A DNA stretch of 64,000 nucleotides from Eucalyptus grandis. Lineage: Eukaryota; Streptophyta; Magnoliopsida; Myrtales; Myrtaceae. Location: contig NC_052617.1 in NCBI RefSeq assembly GCF_016545825.1, positions 6,034,600 to 6,098,599 on the forward strand, read 5' to 3'. Under the pieces are notes generated by a model that was not told the DNA's origin, searched no databases, and saw nothing but the letters and a program-made list of their open reading frames with translations. Shown one piece after another: positions 11,210 through 23,938 of the stretch. The position numbers and the translations under genes were made by a program. Numbering within the stretch: the stretch's first letter is position 1; every line of letters begins with the position of its first letter.

Positions 11210-11602
11210 CATTGCTTAATTTTTTTTTTCTCTCTAATCTTGTTTGGATGAATGGATTTCATGTTGGGAAGCAACTTTACTGATGAAAATAATAATGTTA
11301 GTGATTAAGATGAGATGAGCAATTCAATTGAAGATGCTAGTGATGCATGAGTCAAGACACCAAGAAATCCTAAGTTAGTAGCGATGAAAACTAATGTTTT
11401 TAGACCACTAGAGAGTCCTTTTAGAGCAATGAATCGAGTGGAACGAACGAGAAATCACAATGCACAATGATATTTGTTATTAGTTGCAAAGCCAATATTT
11501 CAAATGTTTTTCATCTTTGGAATTTAATAAATCTTTTTAATGACATTAATGATTTATTTTTAACTTAATAATAATACTTGTTTCACTTGTGATTATTTAT
11601 TT
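11210..11602. other. AT-rich spacer, possible decayed coding tail
   Basis: No gene supported. 11260-11470 gives a broken plus-strand reading with stretches such as ESPFRAMNRVERTRN and several stops, which may be the tail of an old transposon protein. I could not identify it. Confidence 0.3.
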
Positions 11603-12121
11603 GGGTTAATATCCTGAAAAATCTCAAACTAGTACATTTGTGATAAATTTACCTCAAACTATTTTTTTGACCACAAAAAACCCCAAACTTGTATATTTTG
11701 ATAAATTTACTCAAAAAACGGTACACTTGTGACAAATTTACCATTTATTAGTTTTCGTTAAATTTTACTGTCAAATTATTAAGTTAAATGACACGTGATA
11801 GTTGATTAATATACTAATTTGGGATTTTACGCTTCGTTTGTTACAGTTTATAATTTTTGTGATTTTTTTGTGGTATTAATTTAATTTAACAGAAGGTATA
11901 TTTGTTACAAATTTACCAATTTGGAGTTTTTTGCGGTCGAATAAATTAGTTTGGGATAATATTTGTCATAAATGTACCAGTTTATGGTTTTTTTTTTTTT
12001 TTGTCAGTCGGGGTAAATTTGTCACATGTATACTAGTTTGAGACTTTTCATGGTTAAAAAAATAGTTTGGGGTAAATTTGTTATAAGTGTACTAATTTTA
12101 GATTTTTTAGGGTATCAACCC
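11603..12121. mobile_element. Mutator-type MITE, 519 bp, 9-bp TSD
   Basis: Perfect 9-bp duplication tatttattt at 11594-11602 and 12122-12130. Long inverted arms start GGGTTAATATCC and end GGGTATCAACCC, each containing AAATTTACC-type repeats. Interior is AT-rich and non-coding. A 9-bp TSD with long terminal inverted repeats is the Mutator signature. Confidence 0.82.
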
Positions 12122-12130
12122 TATTTATTT

Positions 12131-14829
12131 TGTGGTATGTAATTTTTTTTCTTTTTCAAATTCAAGGGTTTTAACTTACTGGGATATTTAGAGTTTCCCC
12201 GTTCAGATAGGTGCTTTTTGGGCCTTTATAAATCTTCTAATCCTAAATTAAGCCAAGAGCAAATGGAAATGATATAAAGTTAAAAAAAAAAAAAAAAAAA
12301 ACAAACAAACAAACAAGAAATCGGTCACGGGATTATCCTGTTTTCCTCCATTAAAAGCTGTGGCTGGTATTAGACGGTTAGAAAATTAAAATTACGATAC
12401 CGATAAGATGGCCGAGCTCATTGAAATTATATGTCAGATGTGGACACTTGGATTTATTGCTCCGACATCACAACATGTGATGCGAAGGCCCCAACCAATG
12501 CCCGGACGCTTTCCTCATATAATTCCTGCCGTACACCAATTTGGCGCACCACAATTTCCAGCAGATACATTCAATAAGGGCTTCATGGCGCACTTTCGGT
12601 CCCATCCCATATTCCATATCGCCCTGAATCTTCACAAAACCACCATATTTACGTTAATCCATCACTTTCAGATCCGAGGAGACCCTGGTAAAGAATCGAG
12701 AGAAAAGGAAGTAGCGCATGGGCGCGGAAGTCCGAACACTTAATAAGATCAACTGTGCTATATCTTTTTATAAGCTTGCTAATGCCGTGACTTTTCATCG
12801 CCGGTGCATGTCAGAATCTCGCAACTAATGCAATGGCCGAGAGTAAGGCCAACGAATCGAACCCATTTTCTGGAAACTTCGTCAAGACCCAAAAGAAATT
12901 GCCAAATTTGGACACCCACCGCTGTAAGAATATAAATATATTGTGCTTATATCAAGACTGTGTTTCATCCGGTTAAGCTTATATCAAACTTGATTGTTTT
13001 AATTCAGCAATATTTGTAAAGTTCATTGAAATCAGCTGTTCATCCCCACTAGGTAATACCGTTAGCCAACATTAGTTAGCATACCGAAAGGACACTAGTT
13101 AGATAATTAGTGTAATTAAGTATCCAATCTCTATCTTTAGTTGCGTAAAATTATTTTTCCAGTTGGCTCCTAGACAGCCTCAATAGACTAGTGATGACCC
13201 CAAATTGTAATCTTGCCCCAGTTTTGGCCTCATTCTTGCAGAAACGACAGCTGATGATTGAGCTAATGAGTCTGGACCACACCCACTTGCAAACTCACAT
13301 CAATTGAAAGGAAAATTGAAGAGGAGAAATAAAAATTGTCTTTAGCCCGCTTGTTCCAGTCTTTTCTCACAAACAATAATGTGGCTGTGGAGGCTTGCAT
13401 TTATCGGTATTTCTTGATTATCAAGTTGATCATCATTGCCGGTCTCTTTGGCCCGATGCTAGAAAGCCAAACCTGAAGTGGCAGCTCAAGAGGGTGCTCA
13501 ACCTGGAGTTCTTGGGGGCGGGCATCCTGAAGATTTCATCATCGGAGAAGGCGATTGGCAGCAAATAACTTCAATCCGACTTCTGCCGAAATTGATGAGT
13601 GCCTGCACGAGGATTTGGAATTGCAGAATGTAGAGCACGCACTTTTGAAGTTTGCTGATGGGGATGGTGCAAAATTGAATTGGGCAGTTTACAGTTTTGT
13701 AAAACTGCAGACACTTCATGAAAATCTTTCCAGCTTCTTTTCCTAAATTGTTCAAATTGTTCTGCTCCTATGTAAGCTCGGTGGTGAGGAGGCCGATGCT
13801 GTTGTCAAGAAGGAGGTGATGCAGAGTGAAGGAGGAGGCGTGAGCAAGATGAAGAAAGAAAGAAAAGAAAAACATAAAGGAAAAAGGAAACAAGAAAGGA
13901 AAAAAAAAAGAAAAAGAAATCCTTAGAGGAAAATATGCCTATCTGCAAATAAGATTTGGCTAACTTGTAAGTTGAGATATTTATTGGAGACTAAATTAGT
14001 CACTTCAGATCCTTATTTGAGATAATGTCTACTTTAAAACTTTTTTTTTAGAAAATGATTTCACTTTAATTTCTTATTTGAAAATTTCCCTTGTTTTATT
14101 ATACTTAAAAGTAGAAGAATATTCACGATAATGATTTACGATCTACCTGTTTGAAGGAAAACTATTACATAAATTGTTTTCCAACCTTTTGGTATTAGAT
14201 GACAAAAAACTAATCAAATTACGGAAAAAAAAAGGTATTTTCATGAATTGAAAACAACAAGTTTACAATGAGAGAAAACCATTTCCACTTCTATTAAGAA
14301 GTAAATCACTTTTCCGATGAAAACTAACTATTCTAGGTGAAAATAATTTTCACTATTTTTTTTTCTGTTATCATGAGACAGAGTACGCTATGATTATTTT
14401 GGAATTTTGAAGTGCTCGATGGCTCCGATCCAGATATGTCCGCACGTTACACGGAGTGATGATTTTGTTGTTGGATCATGAATTTGTATAGTTGGATTAT
14501 ATCGAAATGTAATGACCACCACTAGAATCTACACATAATAAGAACTAATTTTCCTTTTATTTATAAGCAAAGCGATTCATTTTTTCTTTAGTTTATTGCA
14601 TTTACTATTTTGTAATAAATCAAATTAGTGAGTACCATTGCCTTAATTTGATTGAAAAAACTAATGGCCGCAAGAAAGTGATGGACTTTTTTTTTAATTG
14701 GTTATTTCTTTCAATATGCTATTTTCCATAACCAAGGGAAAAATTACTGAGAATTGAAACCTAATTGTATTAAGTATGAGTTAAGTTCAGTGGAGTTGTG
14801 TGTAGATTGTTAAAATTGTATTATGTAAA
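12131..14829. other. Unassigned spacer, no gene supported
   Basis: Poly-A and CAAA run at 12283-12315. The reading frames at 12408-12743 and 13555-13746 (plus) lack recognisable motifs, introns or paralogues in the window, so I do not call them. A 22-bp block at 13237-13258 (TGCAGAAACGAC then AGCTGATGAT) is identical to part of the 5' flank of RLK copy 2 (near 21633), hinting at an eroded relic of another duplication unit. A purine tract lies at 13845-13920. Confidence 0.4.
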
Positions 14830-14838
14830 GATGGAATT

Positions 14839-15441
14839 GGGGATAAGCACACTAATGGTGCCATAAGTTATGTACGGCGCTCATTTTGGTGCCAAAAGTT
14901 TCACGGATCACTTAAGTGCCAAATCGGAGAAAACGATCACTTTGGTGCCACCGGCGAGAAATTCGGCCAAAATGATTACGTGGCATTTTATTTTTAAAAA
15001 AAAAAGTTGCTTGGCTTTTAAACGACGTCGTTTTCCATCCTCTTCAAGAAACGACGTCATTTTGCTCTTATACGTGGACACCCTTGCAAAAATGACGCCG
15101 TTTAGCTCGTACATGGATTGAAATTAGGGTTAGGGTTTCTTCCTCGCCGCTCGGCCACCGTTGTCCGCCCGCCAATGCTTGGCCACCGTCGCTCGGCCAC
15201 CATCGTAGATGCTCGACTAGGTGAGCGAGGAGAGAATGAGATTGTTGCTCAAGCAAAAAGTGGCAGAAAAATAGGAGGTGAGGACGGAGGAGGAGGAGGA
15301 AGAAGATGGGTCGAAGATGCCACTATCGGTGCACCGCCGCTGCCGGTGCCATTGTTGGTGCTGCTACTGGTGCGCTGCTGGTGTTGTTGCTAGTGCCGTT
15401 CACTGCTGGTGTCGCTCTTCGGGAAGAAGACGACGTGCCTC

Positions 15442-15498
<57 letters not shown>

Positions 15499-15767
15499 AA
15501 TTTGGGGATTTAGGGTTTCAATTTGGGGGAAAGAAACCAAATGACGTCGTTTTTGTGGTTTGGATGCTGATTGTGCTCTCCGGCAAGCTACGTCAGCCTA
15601 AAAAATTAATAAAAAAATGCCACGTCGGATTTCGGGCCGATCAGATCGGCGTTGGCACCAAAGTGAGCGTTTTTCAAATTTTTTGGCACTTAAGTGATCC
15701 AACGGAAACTTTTGGCACCAAAGTGAGCACTGTACACAACTTATGGCACAATTAGTGTACTTATCCC
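14839..15767. mobile_element. Mutator-like non-autonomous element, 929 bp, 9-bp TSD
   Basis: Perfect 9-bp duplication gatggaatt at 14830-14838 and 15768-15776. Terminal inverted arms of over 100 bp begin GGGGATAAGCACACTAATGG and contain GGTGCCA/TGGCACC repeats. The interior (about 15000-15560) is GC-rich with several ACGACGTCGT-type palindromes and a CT tract, unlike the AT-rich flanks, and could be a captured 5' UTR (Pack-MULE style). No transposase. Confidence 0.85.
15444..15495. repeat. (CT)n microsatellite
   Basis: Uninterrupted CT dinucleotide run inside the Mutator-like element. The Ser/Leu-rich ORFs across it are repeat artefacts. Confidence 0.95.
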
Positions 15768-15776
15768 GATGGAATT

Positions 15777-17792
15777 GTATAAGTTAAATGGGTCAATTTG
15801 AGTCAAACTCATTTTCAATTGGATCGAATCTCATCCAACAATCTAAAAGTCAGTACAATCATCAATATTATCGGAAAAACACAAGATATACTTAAGAGAC
15901 TACCAATCCTACAAGGGTATAGAGAAGCGTAATCAATACTTAAATTACAAGTTTGAGATTTTTTGGTGTTGCAAAAAAAGTTTAGAGTAAATATATTATG
16001 GTGGGTATATATTTTGGGGTTTTTGGTGACTTTTTTCATTTTTTCTTTCTTTTGTCAAGATGTACCCTTACCATAGTTGTTAAATCAAGATACCTATTGT
16101 GAATTGAGATCTTGAAATTACTCGGGATCTAATCGAGTCGTAAGGTTCGGTCAAGTATCTAAAATTGGCATTTCAAGACAATTACGAGTTTTGTCAATAA
16201 TACTTTGAAATAAGAACATTCAGTAACGTTATTATAAAATATGAGCTTAAGGAAAGAGAATTTCAAATAAACAAGAGAGGCCCAGCCCAGTGTACTTCTT
16301 CAGCCCAAATTAGCTTCAAGAATCTTCTCCCTCTTCTTGCAAAGCTGGAATACGCCTTTTGCATATGATTGGTAACCGTTTCCCTGTTGTTTTTCTCCTA
16401 TGGCAAGTTAGTTCTTGTTCGAGGAGTTAATGTCATAGCCCTAGCTGTCTAGTAGAGGAATACATATTTCTGGTCTATCACATTGCCGAAAGAAGAAGGA
16501 ACTGGACAGCTAATTGTCGCTCCACTCTTAGTCAAGTCTAGAGGTTTTCCATCTCATTTGGAAAAAGCTGGTTACCCAAGAGAGAAACCAAAGGGTAAGT
16601 TCTGCCAAGTTGCCTAAAGATGGCAAGGTCGTGAGATTATTATTGTAAAGGCTCTACCATTGAAGAAATTTCAAATTCCCTAACTCTGGTTGGATGGAAC
16701 CTCTAGGTTCATTATCAAGTAAGAAGTGCACTTGGTGGAGTGACCTAAGACCGTGAAAATGGCTGGGGAGCTAGAAGCATTATGACTATCTTGAAACTAG
16801 ATGCCAGTAACTTGAGGAATTTAAATCGTGCTAGTCCATTTTCACTCTCTAGAAGTATAAGGTAGTAACTTGGGGAGCTAGAAGCATTATGACTACCTTT
16901 AAACTACTTTGCCTTCACGCTCTTGAAGTATAAGGTAGTAACACAACAAAACTTGCAATCCTTATGAGACAAAGCATTGTACTATAGAATCTCAACTAGA
17001 GATAAAATGATGATCAATGATCTTCCTAGTTTAAGCACTTTTACATGGTATTGGAACCAGTGCTATTTCTTCTCCATAAGTGTGTTTACGCAAGAGGGTG
17101 TGTTGAAATATTATCTCACACAGCTTAATAACATTTAATAAACACGGTTGATAGCCGCCATTAGAACATTTAGTTTCTGATTGAACGAACTCTGAAAAGA
17201 TGCATGATTGAAACTCTTCTGCTTGTCGGAGGATTTTATATCAACACAAATCCACAATGAACCTTATAAAAGGAGTAACAAAGGACAAGATTTCAGAGAC
17301 TTAATATAAATATTCCACTGCGACTATTTTGCTCTCGAGATGATAACACTGGATACATAAGCAACTTTACACTGACTCGAAAGCCATATTTTCTAACTCT
17401 AACTAGACATGGATATATAGCATTTGCTGCGACGACACTAGTCTGAATAATACTAGATACATAAACAGTTTGAAATATCTCGAGTTCAGCTGTTCTCTCT
17501 CCAAATGAAACTAGATGCTAGTAACTTCAGGTTTTGCTCCTTCCAAAAGAAAAGGCAGTTCTATGCTTACTTGGGCATGAAGGACACGTAGTCCTCATCC
17601 TCATGCTGGTGCGCGCTAAACACGTAACTTTGTTTCCGGTCAAAATATTTCTCCTAAATGCAAATCAAGTTCACAAAATAGTGAGCGAAACAATAAATTA
17701 GAAAAAGCTCGAAACTTAATTTATTAGTTTAAACGTGTTTTTCGTTAGAGACCAGACCTTCCTGCATGTGGTTGACAGAGTAAAATCGTTTA
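15777..17792. other. Spacer and 3' flank of RLK copy 2, with local duplications
   Basis: No gene. 16705-16800 resembles the upstream block at 22475-22565, and 17150-17790 resembles the 3' flank of RLK copy 3 (24400-25030). A block of the form GGGGAGCTAGAAGCATTATG occurs at about 16764 and again near 16876; GAAGTATAAGGTAGTAAC occurs near 16853 and again near 16925. These are local duplications inside the spacer. Confidence 0.5.
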
Positions 17793-20700
17793 TCAGACGA
17801 TATCTTCTACAAATTGATCCAGTTCACGGCTTGAATTTGTTGCATCTCTCACAGGATCTGTGGGCTTCTGTGATTTTTTAACTCCATCGAAAAGGGTTGA
17901 ACGAGCAGATAGCGCATCAGAAATCATTTCCATCGACGGCCTGAGTTGGGGATTAGCAGATATGCAAGCGACTGCAAACTTTAGGATGGTCAGAAGTTCA
18001 TCCTCAATGCCTGGCGTGGGCGTTGGCAGGCGTGAATCCAATATATTCTTTAAAACTACCGAGATCTCCATGTCGACCAGAGCTAATAAAGATGAAAGGC
18101 TATCACCTGGATGTCTTCCTTTGATCACCTCGATGGCCACTATTCCAAAGCTATACACGTCGCATTTCTCCGTCACCTTCATTGTGTAAGCAAGCTCTGC
18201 ACAAAGGAGATATATATGTTAGTACAAAGGCATTGCTTTAGCTAAACCATCAGATCATGAGTTGATTTTAGAAATTAACCTGGAGCTACGTAACCATATG
18301 TGCCAACGACTGCGCTCCAGTTTGATGTGTCCAGCTTAAGAAGCTTAGCTGTGCCAAATTCAGAAACGTGTGCCTCGTACTCCGAATCAAGCAAAATGTT
18401 GTTACTCGAAATATCTCGATGAACGATTGGAGGAATACAATCATGGTGCATATAAGATAAAGCATGAGCCACGCCTTTTACTATATTCACCCTCTTGTTC
18501 CAGTCCAACTCTTTAGCTTCTTCTTCATTGCTCAAGATTGTAGACAAGCTTCCTTTGTCAAAGTACTCATACACCAAGAATGAGTGTTGTGGATGCGAAC
18601 AAAAGCCCACAAGTTTCACAATATTGCAGTGTTGAATTTCCGTCAATGCCCTAATCTCATTCAAAATTCCTTTTGATCTGTTTGCCCACTATCAGCCGTT
18701 TGATGGAGCTTCTTTATAGCTACTATATCACCAGATCTTAATTTGGCCTTGAAGACACTTCCATAGCCACCCCTTCCAATATAGAAAATCTCATTAAAAG
18801 CCCCAGTGGCTTCCATGATGTCTTTATATGAAATCATTCCATCGTACTTTGATAGAGAAAAGACTTCAATTGTCTTGGGTGCTAGTTCCACTCTTGGATG
18901 GAGCTTCTTTCTACGGAAAATGAAGAATATTCCAAAGAAAATAAACAAAAGAACCGCTCCTAGCAAAGGGAACACAATAAGAAACACTCTACCTCCCACC
19001 GGAGAGCTTTCCCTATCCACCACTGCTTGGTCACAGGGCTCAAGTCCTTCAACATTTCCACACAATCCACTGTTGCCTTGAAACGCTTCTTTTGTTGCAT
19101 TTTGGAATGCCGTGGTGTTGGGGATGGGACCCTCAAACTTGTTATAAGAGATGTCCACCTCCATCAAACCTCGCATATCCTTGAAAGTCTCATATATGAG
19201 GCCAGAAAGATTATTGTGTGAAAGGTCAAGTTTCACTAAGCTTTGAAGCTTGTTGAATTCAACTGGGATCCCACCACTTAACAAGTTATGACTCAAGTCT
19301 AGCTCGGATAGGTGAATCAACATCCCTAATTGCCTCGGAATATCTTGGCTCAACTGGTTGTTACTTAGATTCAAGAAGACCAAGTTTGAAGAAAACCCTA
19401 TAGCCTGCGGGATAGACATGCTTAATCTATTCTTGGACAAATCCAATTTTTGAAGACCAGGTAATGATACAATCTTGGGACTTATTTGGCCAGAAAGTCG
19501 ATTTCTGCTTAGATTTAAATTCACCAAAGAAGTCAATTTTCCAAATTCTTTTGGGACCTCACCAAGTAAACCATTGAAAGAAAGATCAATTTCACCAAAT
19601 CGAGTCGCATTCCCAATCTCAGGAGGCAAGCTACCAGTGATGTTATTTCCAGCAATTCTTAGATGAGTTAAGCGTGTGCAACTTCCCCAGTTTGTTGAGA
19701 TTTCTCCAAAGAACTTGTTGAAACTCATGTCGATAAAGTCCAATTTGGGGTAGACACCAAAGGTCTTGGATATGTTTCCAGTGAGCTGGTTTTCCTCTAG
19801 GCGTACTCTGACTAGGCTTGTGCAATTTCTCAAGCTTTTAGGGATAGAACCAGTTAAGTTATTGTGACTCACTGTAAGGTTTTGGAGCAACCCACCCCGG
19901 CACAAGTTTTTTGGTAAGGAGCCGTTTAATTGGTTGGTATCCAATTGTAGCACCACCAAGTTCACTAGTTCACCTAAGGATTTAGGAATTGAACCAGAAA
20001 GGTGATTTTGGCGGAGGAACAAAGATCCCAAGTTGGTCAAGTTACCCAGAGAAGAAGGAATTGGACCAGTGAGCTGGTTTGTACTCAACTCTAAGTCAAG
20101 CATAGCGTGGAGATTACCTATCTCATCAGGAATTTGCCCTGAAAGCTGGTTACCATAGAGATAAAGAAGGGCGAGTTCTGTCAAATTGCCTAATGTTGGT
20201 GGGATTGAACCGATAAGATTATTATCATTAAGGCACAACTCGCTAAGAAGATTCGATTTTCCTAGCTCTAGTGGGATGGAACCAGTAAGCTCATTAGCAA
20301 ATAGGTGTAGCTCTATCAATTTGGTTAAGTTCCCCAAAGTGGAAGGAATCGGTCCTGTTAGGAGGTTGGTGTCCATGTGGAGCACTTCCAGATTTGTCAT
20401 ACTTCCCATTTCAGGAGGAATATAACCAGAAAGGGAGTTGTTGTAGACATACAATGTAGCCAATTTGCTCAAATTACCTAATGAGGAAGGTATGGGTCCA
20501 TTCAACTGATTCGAATACAGCGCGACCTCGGTGAGCAAATACAATTGCCCGATTTCTTGGGGAATGGAGCCATTTAACTCATTGGAAACCAGGTGTAGGA
20601 CTGTTAGTCTAGTTAGATGGCTGATCTCCAGCGGTATTTTCCCCATGAACCGATTGATAGAGAGGTCGAGATAGGTGAGATTGCTCAATAAACCGATTTG

Positions 20701-21084
20701 AGGGGGAATATGGCCAGAGAGACTATTTATACTCAGGTCCATGTACATGAGATGAGACAAAGATGAGAATGGGAATTCGTCAAGCGTACCTTCGACATAG
20801 GCGCTAGTGAGATTAATCCCGATCACACTCTCCGCCTGATTGCAGGAGATGCCATACCAAGTACATGGACTCACGGTTGAGTTGGAACCGGTGGCATTAT
20901 GAGGAGAGGGAGTCCACGAAGAGAGGGAAGAATCTGAATGGTTGCCAAGATTGGACTTCCATTTGAGGAGGGCTTGGGCTTCTATAGGGGAAGCATGAGC
21001 AGGGAGTGGAATGGTAAAGGTAGTGAAAAGAGTAAGGGCAGCTACAAGGCTCATGACCCTCTTGAATTCTGGTGAAGAATCCAT
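17793..21084 (-). pseudogene. LRR receptor-like kinase, copy 2 (MIK2/At1g35710 type), one frameshift, DFG to EFG
   Basis: Complete two-exon structure: exon 2 18280-21084 from the ATG at 21082-21084, an 83-bp GT-AG intron 18197-18279, and exon 3 17793-18196 ending TGA. One missing base in an A run at 18663-18666 (four As; copy 1 has five) breaks the frame after DQKEF. With one base added the frame would be about 1069 residues, normal for the family. Domains: signal peptide, LRR N-cap with CTWYGISC, about 23 LRRs, transmembrane segment (VFLIVFPLLGAVLLF), kinase with IGRGGYGSVFKAKL, VAIKKL, HRDISSNN and APEL activation-segment end across the intron. The metal-binding aspartate of DFG is Glu (SEFGTAKL), so catalysis is doubtful even if the frameshift is an assembly error. 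An in-frame ATG at 21198 is upstream of the TATA-like box and less likely. Confidence 0.85.
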
Positions 21085-21156
21085 GGATTCTTCTTCTCCT
21101 TCTCCTGTTTTGGTTTGGGTAAGTTGGTTTGTCTTTCCCTGAGGCAACGAGTGATG

Positions 21157-21166
21157 CTTAAATAGG
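21157..21166 (-). promoter_or_regulatory. TATA-like box of RLK copy 2
   Basis: Reads CCTATTTAAG on the minus strand, about 75 bp upstream of the ATG at 21084, conserved with copy 1. Two W-box cores (TTGACT) follow upstream at 21435-21446. Confidence 0.45.
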
Positions 21167-22959
21167 CCGTGAAAACTCACCTTCCTATCATTTTCCATGG
21201 TAGTGGGTATGCAATAAAACGGCGACTAACCAGTGGAGACTAAGAAGAGGTACGTTTATTTGTTTTGTACCCTGTAGGGGACCAGGGGTAGCCATCTAAC
21301 AGCCGACTAAGACGAATTTTTGGTTCTTTGAAGACTCTGGAATTTGTTACTTTTGTAGTCTTCGTAGTGACATTTCTGACTTGGTCAGTCCTCGTTTCGG
21401 AATTGAGCCCACCCATTATATGAATTCGGAGACTTTGACTTTGACTGAGAAGTCTTCGAGGAAAGTGAGGTAAACTCAGTGAAGGCCTCGCGTGTGGTTT
21501 GGGAACACTCAATTTTCCACAAGATCAGACCCTAATTTGTGCTGCACAAAATTTTGATTTTAAAGCGCAAAAGGAAAGTCTTCTCACTTGGCGTTTATGA
21601 AGCAAAATCTTGACGCAGTCGACCCCGTTATTGCAGAAACGACAGCTGATGATCTAGGCAAATGGCCCCGAGAGCATGGTTAAAAAATAAAATAAAAATC
21701 TAACGACATATTTGAAGTGGAAAATTGCTAAAAATTGGAGCTTGGGTTGAGTTGGGTATGATAGGGTCCAAGGGAGATCGAGTGTGAGCTACCAAAATTG
21801 TATTACAAAATTATGGGTCTGTATGTGTTATATTGGTCAATGTGAATTGGATCCATTTTCTATCCATTCATACTTGACATGATCCTTTACTAGGAATAAT
21901 ACCCGAGAAATCTAAAAGATTATTTATATCAATTGATGGAAGAGCAAATATTCACTAAGAACTTAAAACTTGTCCAGTATGAATATTTCTCCAAAACTCA
22001 ATCAACTAATATAAAAATTTAAGGAAAAAGTACAAAACAATATAAAATTTTTATGTGCTTAATGTGGAAAATACTACAAATCGTTCAAAAATCACTAATC
22101 ACCAAGAATAATAGAATATATAATAGTCATCTCTAGTCACATAGCTAGAGAATGAACATATCAACGATATAACAATATATCATTAGTGGATTAACAAAAG
22201 AAGCAAGAAAACTCTAACTATTACTAGAGAATTTGAAAGACAAATCGGAGAAGGATCTCAATGATGATCTTCATCTCACGATCAATATATTAAAATTTCA
22301 GCTGATTCTAAATTTGAACTGTCTCTTCTCCTTCGAACCTTGGACTCTCTCCCTCTTTTATTTCTCTTTTTGTTTGAACACTCATTTCTCTCTTTTCACT
22401 ATAAAAAACATTCGACCCTAATTCTTTTTTTTTTTTTTTTAAATGTGCTTGGCCCCGTGAGGCGGACCCAGCCCATCGTCAAGTAGGAAGTGCACTTGTT
22501 GGAATGACTCAAACTGAAAATGGCTAGGGATGCTAGAAGCATTATAACTATCTTGAAGCCTTGTAAATACATGGCCATTTATCTCTTTTGGTCTGGAAGT
22601 CCTTTTTTCTTAGGTTCACGAGGATTCCTCAATCTTATTTTCCTGTGATTTTCCTATTTGACAATGGAAATGCATTAGCAAGCATTAACTCGTGGAACGC
22701 ATATTGGTATATGCCGTTTGGCATAATAAAAATGCTGTCAATTCCCATTGGCTGGTTCCTTCTTGACATTGCATATTTCCTCTTGCCTTTTCTTCTAAGC
22801 AATACAACCAAGAATTGAGATGAATTGACACAACTACGTGAGAAGGTTAGGTGCACAGAACTCATTGTCTTGCTACGCCTCGCTTCAAATAGCTGTCCCT
22901 TCATTGTTTTCTATCTATACTATTCATTCACGAAGTTTTTTGAAATTTTGATTTTATGA
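21167..22959. other. 5' flank of RLK copy 2, no gene
   Basis: Collinear with 3299-4979. The two diverge after about 22905, at the point matching the LTR insertion in copy 1. No conserved reading frame. Confidence 0.6.
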
Positions 22960-23938
22960 TGTTGGGTTTTACGTAAGAGTGATCGAGGGCCGGGTCAAAC
23001 ATTGGTCTACTATGGTATCCTTTTTCAAATTCTCAAAGCTCTCAGAGGCTAAAGTCTATTGTTTTCCATATGAAGTTCATAAGGAGACGTTGTTCTGACA
23101 TGTTTTGCGCAAGATCTAAGTTCTCTGTTTTGAAGTGTTAAATTATGTCTCGAGTTTGAGTGTTTACAAAATGCGATTCGTTGGATTTTTGAAGATTTAT
23201 AAAAGAGAATAAAATAGAATATAATAAAAAAGGGCAGCAAAGTTTTCTTTTTCGTTGCAAGAAGGCCGAATAAGGTTAGTTATGTGGGGCCCAAAGTCAA
23301 ATGTTTGACTTTGGGCACACGCATATATTCCACACCGGAGTTTCCTTTTCGCTATGGAAATTAAAGGGTGGAGTCTGCACGTGGAGCCGAAAAAAAAGGA
23401 GAGCTAGTGGGCCTAGGTCAATTATTTGACCTTTGGGCACATGTTTTTCTTCTTTAGGCGTGCGTGAAGCGGTTTAAAAAAACCCTAAGAAAGCAGACAG
23501 AGAGGAGCCGCACGTACACGCAGCTTGAGAAGAGCCACAAGTTTTCTTTGAAGCCACGTGAAGATTTACGTACGTGGACCAAAGACGAACGCCGGAGTTC
23601 TTGATTTTGGTGTACGTAGAGCGTTTTGTTTTGAGCTTGAACGCGCGATAATTTTCTGCCGTGAATCTATGTCTAAATGAGTTGTTTATTTATAAACACT
23701 TTGGGATTAAGATTAAATCTAAGTGTGGGAAACACTCGAGCATGTGAATGATTGTAAACTCTAATTCTCCGATTATAGTGGATTATTTGCTGCCGACTTT
23801 GCCGTGGACGTAGGTACCGATACTCGGACCGAACCACGTAAATTTTTGGTGTCTTTATTTTTTTCGTTTATTTCTCTGGTGATTTTGTGTTAACGAAAAT
23901 TGCAAGATCCTATCATTTCCGTGTATTTTATCCCAACA
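22960..23938 (+). mobile_element. Solo LTR, copia-like, 979 bp
   Basis: Begins TGTTGGGTTTT and ends TATCCCAACA, giving 7-bp inverted tips TGTTGGG/CCCAACA. A TTTATAAAC TATA-like site lies near 23688, and the late motif GTGGACGTAGG ... CCGAACCACG is also found in the Sirevirus LTRs here. Flanks tatga and tgaag do not form a clear 5-bp TSD (only ATGA overlaps), so the insertion is old or the boundary is off by a base. Confidence 0.65.

Noticed and set aside
12408..12743. 111-residue ORF in the spacer
   Set aside because: No recognisable domain, no paralogue in the window, no promoter or intron signals; not enough to call a gene.
13555..13746. 63-residue ORF MAANNFNPTSAEIDEC
   Set aside because: Reads fairly protein-like, but is short, isolated and unrecognised; left as unassigned.
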